Positions 21,481 through 29,590 of a stretch of 30,516 nucleotides of DNA are shown here, in pieces. The DNA comes from JAAZHK01 sp964536075 (GTDB taxonomy: Bacteria; Bacillota_I; Bacilli_A; RF39; UBA660): NCBI GenBank assembly GCA_964536075.1, contig CAZHWO010000009.1, forward strand, positions 1 to 30,516, written 5' to 3'. The notes beneath the pieces were generated by a model that did not search any database, was not told the DNA's origin, and saw only the letters and a list, made by a program, of their open reading frames with translations. The translations under genes were made by a program, and so were the position numbers. Each line of letters starts with the position of its first letter. The stretch's first letter is position 1.

Positions 21481-21500
21481 GCGTTTCAAATGAAACGCTT
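21479..21500. terminator. Bidirectional terminator between convergent genes
   Basis: A 10-bp stem AAGCGTTTCA/TGAAACGCTT (21479-21488 with 21491-21500) is followed by T-rich sequence on the plus strand and by an AT-rich tail on the minus strand. It separates the thioredoxin-like lipoprotein from the DUF1292 gene. Confidence 0.85.
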
Positions 21501-21503
21501 TTC

Positions 21504-21800
21504 TTATTCAATAGTACTATTTTCTTCATTAAAAAGTCTTTCAACTTCTTTTTTAATTGATTCTATATCATCGTAATTTTCTACTGGTATCAACTCATAA
21601 TCATCGCCACTAGGATGTATTTGAGCTACATAAATATTAGATCGTCCTTGATCATCAAGAGTATAATCTGTATAAAGAACGTATGGATCAAAAAATTCCT
21701 CTCCTTCAGCAGGAGTAACAAGTGATAAAACATCACACTTTACTTCTAATCCCTGATCATTAACAATGGTAAATGATAAATCTTCTAACTTTTCTTCCAC
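21504..21800 (-). CDS. DUF1292 (YrzB-like) protein
   Basis: This 98-aa acidic cytoplasmic protein matches the DUF1292 pattern: FTIVNDQGLEVKCDVLSLVTP, then a YVLYTDYTLDDQGRSNIYVAQIHP core and a helical end DDIESIKKEVERLFNEE. DUF1292 proteins in Firmicutes usually sit near yrrK/yrzL and alaS genes; that context is absent here. The function is unknown. The start follows AGGAGGAATAAAAAGTG with GGAGG at a good distance. It is the last gene of a four-gene operon and is closed by the bidirectional terminator. Confidence 0.88.
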   Translation of the reverse strand: MEEKLEDLSFTIVNDQGLEVKCDVLSLVTPAEGEEFFDPYVLYTDYTLDDQGRSNIYVAQIHPSGDDYELIPVENYDDIESIKKEVERLFNEENSTIE

Positions 21801-21812
21801 TTTTTATTCCTC

Positions 21813-22433
21813 CTATAAACTAATATTTGGTCCTTTCATACAACTTTCCATCATTTTTTTTAATGAAGTCGAAACTTTCTTCATAACTTTGCCTCGGTTC
21901 GTACTCTCAAATGTTTTAGCCCTTCGCCCATTCCATAAATGATGTGCTACTTTCCAACCACTAAAGCCGCCTAAAGCAATAGTCGTTATAACCGCACGAG
22001 TACCTACTCCAATTACTATTCCAAGGGATTTAGTTACTACCGCTCCTAATGATTTAGCAAGTTGTAAAGAGTTATGAACTCCCTCACCATCTGCACTTCT
22101 AATAGCTCTTCCAAAATCAACCCCTACTTTTCTTAGGGTTAAACCATAGTCCTGGCCAAGATGATAATTAGGTTCTCTTTTAATTTGGCTTTTCCGAGCA
22201 TTTATTTGATTGCGATGATCTATGGTTACTTGACCAATTTCATTTCTTAAATTGTTCATTTCTACATCATGATGAGCAATTCTTTCAAGGCGATGTTGAT
22301 GCCTTAAATTGGCTAAAAGTTGGCCTCTTTTATGCGTAATAGCTACTGGATCATCTGGTCTTGTTGCTAATAAACTAGCTAATTCTATTCTCAGTCTAAC
22401 ATTCTCTGCTTGATAATAAGCTAAATCTCTCAT
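21813..22433 (-). CDS. Hypothetical basic protein with coiled-coil start and hydrophobic segment
   Basis: I do not recognise this 206-aa protein. Residues 1-85 are a charged helix rich in Arg, His and Gln (ENVRLRIELASLLATRPDD, RHQHRLERIAHHDVEMNNLRNEIG). A moderately hydrophobic stretch (about 130-165; LGAVVTKSLGIVIGVGTRAVITTIALGG) could be a membrane hairpin. The C-terminus is basic (RRAKTFESTNRGKVMKKVSTSLKKMM). The start follows GGGAGTGAAATT. It lies 11 nt after trmL and 12 nt before the DUF1292 gene, so it is co-transcribed with both. Base composition is a little higher in G+C than the neighbours. Confidence 0.75.
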   Translation of the reverse strand: MRDLAYYQAENVRLRIELASLLATRPDDPVAITHKRGQLLANLRHQHRLERIAHHDVEMNNLRNEIGQVTIDHRNQINARKSQIKREPNYHLGQDYGLTLRKVGVDFGRAIRSADGEGVHNSLQLAKSLGAVVTKSLGIVIGVGTRAVITTIALGGFSGWKVAHHLWNGRRAKTFESTNRGKVMKKVSTSLKKMMESCMKGPNISL

Positions 22434-22444
22434 AATTTCACTCC

Positions 22445-22951
22445 CTAATCTTCTAAATAATTTTTTCCTTTGTGCGGTTCATCAAATAATAAACCTTGAT
22501 AATTTTGTTGTCTTAAAACTTCATAAACGACAATTGCACAACAGTTAGCTAAATTTAAAGCCCGAACACCATCAGTCATAGGTATTCTAGCTACTTTATT
22601 CAAATAATCTTTAAGGATTTCTTTTGGAATCCCCGTTGATTCTTTGCCAAAAATTAAATAAATATTCCTATTGCCATCTGTATAATCAAAAGCACTATGT
22701 GGTTTATGTCCATATCGTGAATAAAAATAATAGGTTCCTTGATTATTACTCACAAAGTCTTCATAATCCTCATAAACTTCATATTCTAACTTTTCAATAT
22801 AATTAACCCCGCTTCTTTTTATACTAGCATCATCTAACTTAAAACCTAACGGTTTAATTAAATGTAGTTTCGTACCAGTTGCTACACAAGTACGTATAAT
22901 ATTTCCTGTATTGCCTGGAATTTCAGGTTCATATAAAACTATGTTTATCAT
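22445..22951 (-). CDS. trmL: tRNA (cytidine/uridine(34)-2'-O)-methyltransferase TrmL
   Basis: This 168-aa SPOUT-fold enzyme methylates the 2'-O of the wobble base in certain tRNA-Leu species. The product has the family's start (INIVLYEPEIPGNTGNIIRTCVATG), the middle LIFGKESTGIPKEIL and the C-terminal knot region RIPMTDGVRALNLANCCAIVVYEVLRQ, and the usual length of about 155-170 aa. Its ATG overlaps the stop of the upstream membrane thioredoxin-like gene by 1 nt (TAATG), so translation is coupled. The specificity is from the family. Confidence 0.95.
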   Translation of the reverse strand: MINIVLYEPEIPGNTGNIIRTCVATGTKLHLIKPLGFKLDDASIKRSGVNYIEKLEYEVYEDYEDFVSNNQGTYYFYSRYGHKPHSAFDYTDGNRNIYLIFGKESTGIPKEILKDYLNKVARIPMTDGVRALNLANCCAIVVYEVLRQQNYQGLLFDEPHKGKNYLED

Positions 22952-23460
22952 TACTCTTGTCCGTAATTCTCAATTAAATTTCTTACTTCATTAAAGCTAG
23001 TAGTTGTTTTAATCTTTAAATAATCAACTATTTGTCCTTCTCTAAACACTATAAAAGCAGGATAAGCATTAATTTCTTTAGTATAAGGATATCTCTTATT
23101 AAGATCCTTAAAAAAAGTCGCTGTGTCAATCCCTGATAAATTTAAATAAGTAACGTCATCAATATAGTTACTACCTACAATATACTTTTTTAACTTACCT
23201 TCAAAATTACGACAATTCTCATCACTAGCTGTACACATATAAATAATAATATTATCATTTTCTTGTAAATAATTATGAATTTCACTAGTATTAATTTCAG
23301 CTAAAACACCATTAATTACCGGAATAGTTCTTTGATAATCATAATACGCTATATACCATTTACGAAATAGAAAAATCGCCAAGATAGCTATAAAAAAATA
23401 TATTAACAGTTTTATATAACTAAAAGCCGTTACTTTTTTATTCTCCACTTTCCTTAACAT
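22951..23460 (-). CDS. Membrane-anchored thioredoxin-fold protein with C-x6-C motif
   Basis: The 169-aa protein has an N-terminal membrane helix (about 15-33) and an exported thioredoxin-like domain. In place of CxxC it has Cys76 and Cys83 in CTASDENC, with six residues between, while the cis-Pro loop (NAYPAFIVFREGQIVDYL) is kept. It may bind or scaffold thiols rather than catalyse exchange, or use a wider disulfide. I chose the ATG at 23460 because AGGTGA lies 8 nt upstream; an upstream in-frame GTG overlaps that site. It begins the four-gene operon with trmL. The fold call is fairly good; the function is unknown. Confidence 0.82.
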   Translation of the reverse strand: MLRKVENKKVTAFSYIKLLIYFFIAILAIFLFRKWYIAYYDYQRTIPVINGVLAEINTSEIHNYLQENDNIIIYMCTASDENCRNFEGKLKKYIVGSNYIDDVTYLNLSGIDTATFFKDLNKRYPYTKEINAYPAFIVFREGQIVDYLKIKTTTSFNEVRNLIENYGQE

Positions 23461-23574
23461 TTTATTTATCACCTAATTATATACTAACATAAAAGGCTAA
23501 TAATTACTACCTATAATTTTTGTTTTTTATGATTAAATAATCTAATCTTAACCATAATATTATTGGTGATAATT

Positions 23575-25032
23575 ATGATCAATGAATCTCTATGGATAGC
23601 TAATATTAAAAACCGTGCCTCACATCGGTTAAATAAAAATATTAAAACGAATATTTTAATTATTGGTGGCGGTATGGCTGGTATATCGACAGCTTTTAAC
23701 CTGCAAAATAGTCATTATAATATTACGCTAGTTGATAGTTACAAAATAGGTTTTGGGATTAGTAGTAAAAATACGGGTAAATTAACTTTTTTTCAGGGAT
23801 ATTATCACAAAATAAAAGATTTATATGATAATGATACAGCGCTTTTATATTTAAAAAGCCAACAGGATGCCATTGAGATAGTCAAAAAAAATATTCTGGA
23901 CTATAATATTAAATGTAATTTTAAAGGTACTTCTTCTTATCTTTTTGCTTCAGATAAAGATGGCTTAGATGCTTTAGAAAAAGAGAAAAATTTTTTTAAA
24001 GATAACCATATTAAAATAAAAGTTAGTGATCAACTACCGATTAAGTTCCCCATTAAAAGCGCTATAGCCGTAAATGATACCGCCGTTTTTCATCCCGTTA
24101 AATATATTCTTAGTTTAAAAGAAATTATCAAGAAAAAGAAAAACATTAAACTTTATGAGAATACACCGATTATTGAGCTTAAAAAAGACCACGATAAATA
24201 TCTTGCTCTAACCGAACATAACAGTATTGAAGCTGATATCGTTATTCTGTGTTGTCATTATCCTTTTAAAATTACCGATGGTTATATTCCGTTTAAAACC
24301 ACTATTGAGAAGGCTTATTTAAGTGCTTCCAAAGTCATTAATTGTAAATCCTTTTCTGCTCTTGATTTAGATAAAAAAGCTTACTCTATTGGTTACCTTG
24401 ATGATCGAAGTAATTATGTTCTCTTCTTAAGTAATAGTAATTCTTTAGGGGAAAACGTTGACAATGAACAAAAATATAAGGAACATATAAACATTACTAC
24501 TAAATATTTCCATCTTCCCGATTATCTATGGTCTAATCACGATATCCTAACTAGTGACTATCTGCCTATCATTGGCAAACTAAATGATCATCTGTTAATG
24601 GCCACTGGTTTTAATACTTGGGGGATGACCAATGGAACTATAGCCGGAAAAGTCCTAAGTGATATTGTCTTAAATAAAGAAAATAAATACATTAAACTAT
24701 TTAATCCTACTAGAAGTATTAATTCTAGTACTGTAGCTTATAATTTTGAAAATATTCTTAGTTTTGTTAACAGCAAATTTAATAAGAATCTGCCCTTCTA
24801 TCAAGATAAAGTCAAGATTGTTAATCATGACGGTCAAAAATACGGTGTTTATATTGACTATCTTAATAATGAACATTATGTCTTAAATACTTGTCCCCAT
24901 ATGAAATGTAGTTTAGTATTTAACATGGTTGAAAAAACATGGGATTGTCCTTGTCATGGATCGCGTTTTAATGTTGATGGTGCAGTTATCCAAGGACCAG
25001 CTAAAAAGGATATTAAAGGTCAGCCTTCTTAA
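23575..25032 (+). CDS. FAD-dependent oxidoreductase with C-terminal Rieske [2Fe-2S] domain
   Basis: The 485-aa protein has a DAO-type FAD-binding N-terminus (NILIIGGGMAGISTAFNL, the GxGxxG dinucleotide motif) and an FAD-closing segment LMATGFNTWGMTNG (about 345-358). A C-terminal Rieske domain has CPH...CPCH, giving C-x-H-x15-C-x2-H. Such fusions act as cytoplasmic amine or sarcosine-type oxidases of unknown substrate. The start is the ATG at 23575 after GGTGATAATT; an upstream TTG is less likely. It converges with the DedA gene and overlaps it by 20 bp, leaving no room for a terminator. The substrate is not predictable from sequence. Confidence 0.92.
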   Translation: MINESLWIANIKNRASHRLNKNIKTNILIIGGGMAGISTAFNLQNSHYNITLVDSYKIGFGISSKNTGKLTFFQGYYHKIKDLYDNDTALLYLKSQQDAIEIVKKNILDYNIKCNFKGTSSYLFASDKDGLDALEKEKNFFKDNHIKIKVSDQLPIKFPIKSAIAVNDTAVFHPVKYILSLKEIIKKKKNIKLYENTPIIELKKDHDKYLALTEHNSIEADIVILCCHYPFKITDGYIPFKTTIEKAYLSASKVINCKSFSALDLDKKAYSIGYLDDRSNYVLFLSNSNSLGENVDNEQKYKEHINITTKYFHLPDYLWSNHDILTSDYLPIIGKLNDHLLMATGFNTWGMTNGTIAGKVLSDIVLNKENKYIKLFNPTRSINSSTVAYNFENILSFVNSKFNKNLPFYQDKVKIVNHDGQKYGVYIDYLNNEHYVLNTCPHMKCSLVFNMVEKTWDCPCHGSRFNVDGAVIQGPAKKDIKGQPS

Positions 25033-25621
25033 AAAAATTATTTTTTATTTTAATATAAATATAAGATATTAATAAACCAATAAGCAGTATTTTTATTGGT
25101 TCTTTTAATTTGGAAGTATAGTTATCTAGAATAACCCAATTATTACCTAAACTATAACCAACTAGGACAAAAGCAAAGGTCCAAGGAATACTTCCTAGCG
25201 TAGTAAACAATAAAAATTTTGGAAAACTTAGTCTGGCCATACCAATAGGTAGTGATATAAAAGTTCTAACAATGGGAAAATTACGACCAATAAAAGCCGC
25301 TAACATCCCATATTTATTAAACCACTGATCTCCCTTATCAATATCTTTTTGTTTCATAAAGAAATATTTACCAAACTTTTCAATAAAGGGTCTTCCGCCA
25401 TAATAACCCATGACATATAATAAAACCGCACAAAAAACGCTCCCCAATAATCCCGTAAAAAAAGCCATGGCCAAAGTAAAAATACCTTGACTAGCTAGAA
25501 TACCCCCGGTAGCTAAAATTAATTCACTCGGAATGATAATAATAATAGCTTCCAGAATCATCCCTAAAAACATCCCTGCATAACCATAACTACCAATTAA
25601 CTCTAAAACAAAATGGCTCAT
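25013..25621 (-). CDS. DedA/VTT-domain membrane protein
   Basis: This polytopic protein of about 202 aa belongs to the DedA family, flippases for polyprenyl or phosphatidyl lipids in several bacteria. Visible features: an early re-entrant segment MILEAIIIIIPSELILATGGILA; a GYYGGRPFIEKFG loop; the conserved F-x-GRNFPIVRTFISLPIGMARLSFPKF motif; and late helices ending VGYSLGN. I chose the ATG at 25621 because GGTGAGG lies just upstream, although the gap is short; an in-frame ATG at 25633 has no such site. A TATAAT at 25636-25641 fits the later start. Its 3' end overlaps the convergent oxidoreductase gene. Confidence 0.88.
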   Translation of the reverse strand: MSHFVLELIGSYGYAGMFLGMILEAIIIIIPSELILATGGILASQGIFTLAMAFFTGLLGSVFCAVLLYVMGYYGGRPFIEKFGKYFFMKQKDIDKGDQWFNKYGMLAAFIGRNFPIVRTFISLPIGMARLSFPKFLLFTTLGSIPWTFAFVLVGYSLGNNWVILDNYTSKLKEPIKILLIGLLISYIYIKIKNNFFKKADL

Positions 25622-25645
25622 TGCCTCACCCATTAATTATATGTT

Positions 25646-25671
25646 AAAAAAAAAAAGCCATTAAGCTTTTT
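25646..25671 (-). terminator. Terminator after the pseudouridine synthase gene
   Basis: A 7-bp stem AAAAAGC/GCTTTTT (25652-25658 with 25665-25671) has a 6-nt loop and a long T-run on the minus strand. It lies just past the stop at 25674. The stem is weak in G+C. Confidence 0.65.
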
Positions 25672-25673
25672 GG

Positions 25674-26318
25674 TTATAATTGCCATATTTTACCTCGCGG
25701 TTCTAGGGTAAAAGTTAACCATTCTTTAGTAACGGGATGATAAAAAGATAGTCCCGTCGCAAATAAAGCAATCGGTTCTTTATCTTGTTTACCATAGCGC
25801 TGATCACCATATAAAGGATATCCCCGGCTAGCAAACTGAACTCTTATTTGATGATGGCGACCCGTTTCTAGGAGAATCTTAACTAAAGCTAAATCCCCTT
25901 TTCTTTTCAGAACCTGATACGATAATTTAGCTATTTTGCCATGTTCAGCATCAGTAACTTTGGTATTAGATCCATCCTTTACTAAATAATCAATTAAAGT
26001 ATCTTCATCTTTTGGTATCTTATTAGTAATAACGGCTACATACTCTTTCTTAAATTGACCACGCTGCATGGCATCAGCTAATCTTTTAGCGGCTTTACTT
26101 GTTTTAGCCAAGACCATTAATCCTCCCACTGGTCGATCAAGACGATGAACAAGGCCGACATAAACCTTCCCTGGCTTGTGATATTTTGCTTTGATATATT
26201 GTTTTACAAGCATCAGCATATCAACATCTTTAGTATCATCACCTTGACTAAGGATATTAGCTAGCTTTTCGACAACGATTACATGATTATCCTCATAAAG
26301 AACATTTAATTTAGTCAT
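25674..26318 (-). CDS. RluA-family RNA pseudouridine synthase
   Basis: This 214-aa enzyme converts uridine to pseudouridine in rRNA or tRNA. The catalytic motif HRLDRPVGG is at 58-66 with Asp61, followed by SKAAKRLADAMQRGQFKKEYVAVI and the C-terminal RHQIRVQFASRGYPLYGDQRYG. There is no N-terminal S4 domain, so it is of the short RluA/RluC-like kind, and the modified base cannot be told. I chose the ATG at 26318; GGAAGG lies about 10 nt upstream. It overlaps the methyltransferase gene by 8 nt, so the two RNA-modifying enzymes are co-translated. It is the last gene of the operon before a terminator. Confidence 0.93.
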   Translation of the reverse strand: MTKLNVLYEDNHVIVVEKLANILSQGDDTKDVDMLMLVKQYIKAKYHKPGKVYVGLVHRLDRPVGGLMVLAKTSKAAKRLADAMQRGQFKKEYVAVITNKIPKDEDTLIDYLVKDGSNTKVTDAEHGKIAKLSYQVLKRKGDLALVKILLETGRHHQIRVQFASRGYPLYGDQRYGKQDKEPIALFATGLSFYHPVTKEWLTFTLEPRGKIWQL

Positions 26319-27180
26319 CGCTTTCAAACCTTCCATATATTCCACAAGGTAAAATTAAGTCACTATTACTAATTGGTAATCCTATTTCGGAAGAAGTAAT
26401 CGTTCCCTTATATTTTTTACCAACCGTTAGTTTTAACATATTTTCTAAAACCGTCTGTGATAATCCTGTCGTATAGGAGTTAATAATCAAAAATAATGGT
26501 TTCTCTGATAAAAGGTTCAAACAAAGTTTAAGTAAGTAATCTAAGTCATGTTCAATATTCCAAATTTCTTTACCTGCTCCTCGACCAAAACTAGGTGGAT
26601 CCATAACGATCGCCTCATATTTGTTGCCTCTTCTAATCTCTCTTTCAACAAACTTAATTACATCATCGACAATATAACGAACATCAGCATTTGTTAAACC
26701 ATTATCTTTAACATTTTCTTTGGCCCAATCAACCATGCCTTTTGAAGAATCAACATGAACAACACTTGCCCCTGCTTTCAAACAAGCAACAGTAGCCGCT
26801 CCGGTATACGCAAATAAATTTAAGACTTTTATTGCCCGCTTAGCTTTCGTAATTTTTTCCATCATATAACACCAATTTATAGCCTGCTCGGGAAATAAAC
26901 CAGTATGTTTAAAACCCATTAACTTAATATTAAAGACCAATTCATGGTATTTTACTTGCCAACTACTTTTTAGCTTATTTATTTCTTGCCAATACCCTCC
27001 TCCTTTATCACTTCGATGATAGTGGGCATGAAGGTGCGGATATTCCTTTAAATTTTTATCATTATTCCAAATAATTTGCGGATCGGGTCTAAGTAGATAG
27101 ATCTTATCCCATCTTTCTAATTTTTCACCATTAGTGGCATCTAGTATTTCATAATCATCAAAATCAGTAACAATTTGCAT
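26311..27180 (-). CDS. Class I SAM-dependent (RlmI/RlmK-like) rRNA methyltransferase
   Basis: This 289-aa cytoplasmic enzyme has the SAM-binding motif I VLNLFAYTGAATVACLKAG (about 119-137), an acidic motif II HVDSSKGMVDWAKEN and the catalytic motif IV DPPSFGRG (194-201). FKHTGLFPEQ before the fold is typical of the RlmI/RlmK group. It lacks the N-terminal PUA domain of RlmI. The start follows AGGAGGACTT. It lies 8 nt after the ABC permease gene and overlaps the pseudouridine synthase gene. The substrate base is not determined. Confidence 0.9.
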   Translation of the reverse strand: MQIVTDFDDYEILDATNGEKLERWDKIYLLRPDPQIIWNNDKNLKEYPHLHAHYHRSDKGGGYWQEINKLKSSWQVKYHELVFNIKLMGFKHTGLFPEQAINWCYMMEKITKAKRAIKVLNLFAYTGAATVACLKAGASVVHVDSSKGMVDWAKENVKDNGLTNADVRYIVDDVIKFVEREIRRGNKYEAIVMDPPSFGRGAGKEIWNIEHDLDYLLKLCLNLLSEKPLFLIINSYTTGLSQTVLENMLKLTVGKKYKGTITSSEIGLPISNSDLILPCGIYGRFESDD

Positions 27181-27188
27181 AAGTCCTC

Positions 27189-28778
27189 CTATTTCAATTT
27201 AAACGTTTTAGGCGCTAGTTTAAAGGTTAAATACAAGATTAAAATAATATATAAAATTATTATTAACAATAATCCTAAGCACAATTTTATGGAGAGCATA
27301 TTAAACTGGATAAAGAAATAACCCATCAAATAGACGATTATTTTTGTCACACTATAAAGAGGGGATGATACCGTAAAATCTTTCGTATATGGTTGTAAAA
27401 GATAATATAACGATAAACTATTAACACTAAAGAAAACCGCTAATGTTATCATTAAGCTAAAAATTAAAAAATAATTATAAATCTTTATATCGGCTCCATT
27501 AATGATAAATAAAAAGATAAAACTACTTGCCATAACAATCGCCGGAATAATATTTAATTTAACTAACAATTTTAATCTTATTTTAAAATTATCTATAATA
27601 GCTTGTCTTTCTCGATAATAAGCATAGCGTAATAAACTACTATCTAAGTTATAAAAATAAGCTTTACTGGCTCTTTCTCCACCTGAGATAAAACATAAAA
27701 TTAAGAAACAATACCCTAATATTTCTCTTAATATTAAATTAATCCTTTGATCATAATTAGTAACCAAACTTAATATAAGGATTATACCAAAAAAGGCCCC
27801 AATTATCCCCAATACTTTTTGAATAGGTCTGACAATTATTCGCTTATGTCGCTCATAAAAAAGTCCATTTAAATATTCATAGCCCTTTTTATTATCAATA
27901 GTCGTTTTTTTTGACTCCTTTAAATCACTACTTTTTATCTTTACTTCACCAAAATTGATACTTGTTTTTATTTCTTCCACATTAAATAAAATATTATTTC
28001 GTTTCAAAATATAATTACTTATTTTTTGATAGTTATCGTCCTTTAATAGAACTTCAAGCCCAATAAAAAGAAGGAATATATTTAAAACAATAAACCAGAA
28101 GTTAAAAAGGAAGGAATAAGAAGGAATAAGATGATAATATGGTAGTAAAAAAGTAAACGTTAACCCTAATAATAATCCGGGCAGAATATATAAAGGTTTT
28201 TTTAAAATATTCTTTTTTAGTTTCCTATATATCTTTATAAAATAAATTTCGCGAAATAATTTATTAACGAAAAAATATAAAACTAAGATAATAGCATAAC
28301 TAACTGCTAGGTTAAAATTCTTAAAAATAATTATTAGTCCTGGCAATAAAGTTATTATCGCCAAAAGATTTTTAAATAATAAATCTGCAAGCATATACTT
28401 TTTAGGCTCAATTCTCATGACCTTAATGGCTAAATATTTTTTTCGATTAGGCGAAAAAACTTCACTATGAATAAGAAAAGCCGTTATAAAACTAAGACCA
28501 ATAAAAATATGTAAGAAAGTATTTATGATATTATTATTATTTAAATAATAACTAGGTAAATAGATAAACAGATAAAGAAAAAAACCTTTTTTAATTATTT
28601 CGCCCATTAATAAGAAAATGATTACAATAAAACCCAAGTAGAGTTTAGCCTTACTTTGTTTATACAATCTTTCATTAATAAACTTATTAACTAAAGGAAC
28701 ATCTTTAAAAAAATCAATAAACACATTTATCCTTTGCGTAATATCAACTTTTATTATCGCTAATAAAAAGTTAAGCAT
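27189..28778 (-). CDS. ABC transporter permease, polytopic (ABC-2-like)
   Basis: The 529-aa protein has about 10-12 hydrophobic segments and a charged cytoplasmic loop around residues 260-310 (KRNNILFNVEEIKTSINFG...KESKKTTIDNKKGYEYL). Its gene starts 8 nt inside the 3' end of the ATPase gene, after AAAGGAT, so the two form one exporter. The size and ATPase partner fit ABC-2 or EcsB-like exporters of peptides or lipids, but I cannot name the substrate. No signal peptide or extracellular domain is visible. Confidence 0.85.
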   Translation of the reverse strand: MLNFLLAIIKVDITQRINVFIDFFKDVPLVNKFINERLYKQSKAKLYLGFIVIIFLLMGEIIKKGFFLYLFIYLPSYYLNNNNIINTFLHIFIGLSFITAFLIHSEVFSPNRKKYLAIKVMRIEPKKYMLADLLFKNLLAIITLLPGLIIIFKNFNLAVSYAIILVLYFFVNKLFREIYFIKIYRKLKKNILKKPLYILPGLLLGLTFTFLLPYYHLIPSYSFLFNFWFIVLNIFLLFIGLEVLLKDDNYQKISNYILKRNNILFNVEEIKTSINFGEVKIKSSDLKESKKTTIDNKKGYEYLNGLFYERHKRIIVRPIQKVLGIIGAFFGIILILSLVTNYDQRINLILREILGYCFLILCFISGGERASKAYFYNLDSSLLRYAYYRERQAIIDNFKIRLKLLVKLNIIPAIVMASSFIFLFIINGADIKIYNYFLIFSLMITLAVFFSVNSLSLYYLLQPYTKDFTVSSPLYSVTKIIVYLMGYFFIQFNMLSIKLCLGLLLIIILYIILILYLTFKLAPKTFKLK

Positions 28779-29478
28779 GATGATTATCCTTTAAAATATC
28801 CATTATTTGGGTAGTAAATTCCTTTCTTTTCAATAGTTTATGATCTAGAACTTCCAAGCCACCATTATTCAAAATAATAATCTCATCACATAAACTTCGA
28901 GCCAATTCCAAAATGTGGGTCGAAAAAATAATAATATGATCATTTTTAATATCTTTTAAAATCTTTTTCATTTCCTCTGCTACAACGACATCTAAAGAAG
29001 TAAGCGGTTCATCTAATAAAAGAATATCGGGCTTGGTAATCAAATAAGATAACATTTGCACTTTATTTTTCATGCCATGAGAATAATCTTTGATTAACAA
29101 ATATTGATCTTCTTCTTTTAGATCGACCATAGCAAAATATTCCTCGATCGTCTTTAACTGTTTTATCTTATCTTTATTTATATCAATATAAAAGCTTAAA
29201 TACTCATAACCTGTTAAAAATTCTGGTAAGATCGGATCCGCTAATACATAACCAATATCATCCGGTAAAACTTTTCTCTTTTGTTTATTATTCATAATAT
29301 AGAAAGATCCATCATTAACTTCTAAATCATGGTTAAGACAGTTAAATAATGTTGTTTTACCAGCTCCATTTCGCCCTAACAAAGCATATATCTTACCCTT
29401 TTCAAAAGTAAAGCTGGCTCCTTTTAATACTTCTTTAGCACCAAAGCTCTTTTTTAAATTATCTAATACTAAACGCAT
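28771..29478 (-). CDS. ABC transporter ATP-binding protein
   Basis: This 235-aa ATPase has Walker A GRNGAGKT (35-42), a signature YSHGMKNK (132-139) in place of LSGGQ as seen in ABC-2 and EcsA-type ATPases, Walker B ILLLDEP (152-158), the D-loop SLD and the switch His188 in FSTH. Its Q-loop position appears to hold LADPILPEF and no clear Gln is seen. The start follows AGAAGTGATATT. It is the first gene of the operon that continues with the permease, methyltransferase and pseudouridine synthase. Confidence 0.94.
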   Translation of the reverse strand: MRLVLDNLKKSFGAKEVLKGASFTFEKGKIYALLGRNGAGKTTLFNCLNHDLEVNDGSFYIMNNKQKRKVLPDDIGYVLADPILPEFLTGYEYLSFYIDINKDKIKQLKTIEEYFAMVDLKEEDQYLLIKDYSHGMKNKVQMLSYLITKPDILLLDEPLTSLDVVVAEEMKKILKDIKNDHIIIFSTHILELARSLCDEIIILNNGGLEVLDHKLLKRKEFTTQIMDILKDNHHA

Positions 29479-29503
29479 AATATCACTTCTTTTCTTTATT
29501 TTT

Positions 29504-29509
29504 ATTATA
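29504..29509 (-). promoter_or_regulatory. -10 element of the ABC transporter operon
   Basis: A TATAAT preceded by TGT (extended -10) lies 26 bp upstream of the ATPase start on the minus strand. No good -35 is seen at 17 bp. It is the only candidate in the divergent region. Confidence 0.5.
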
Positions 29510-29561
29510 ACAAAGTTTTAGTGAAAATTAAAGGAACTTTCATATCTTGTTCTTTGTTCAC

Positions 29562-29573
29562 TATAATTATAAT
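29562..29573 (+). promoter_or_regulatory. -10 elements upstream of the polysaccharide deacetylase
   Basis: Two adjacent TATAAT hexamers (29562-29567 and 29568-29573) precede the gene by about 18-28 bp on the plus strand. A TTGTTC at 29547-29552 is 15 bp from the second, so the -35 is uncertain. Confidence 0.45.
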
Positions 29574-29590
29574 AGAAGGAAAAAACAATC

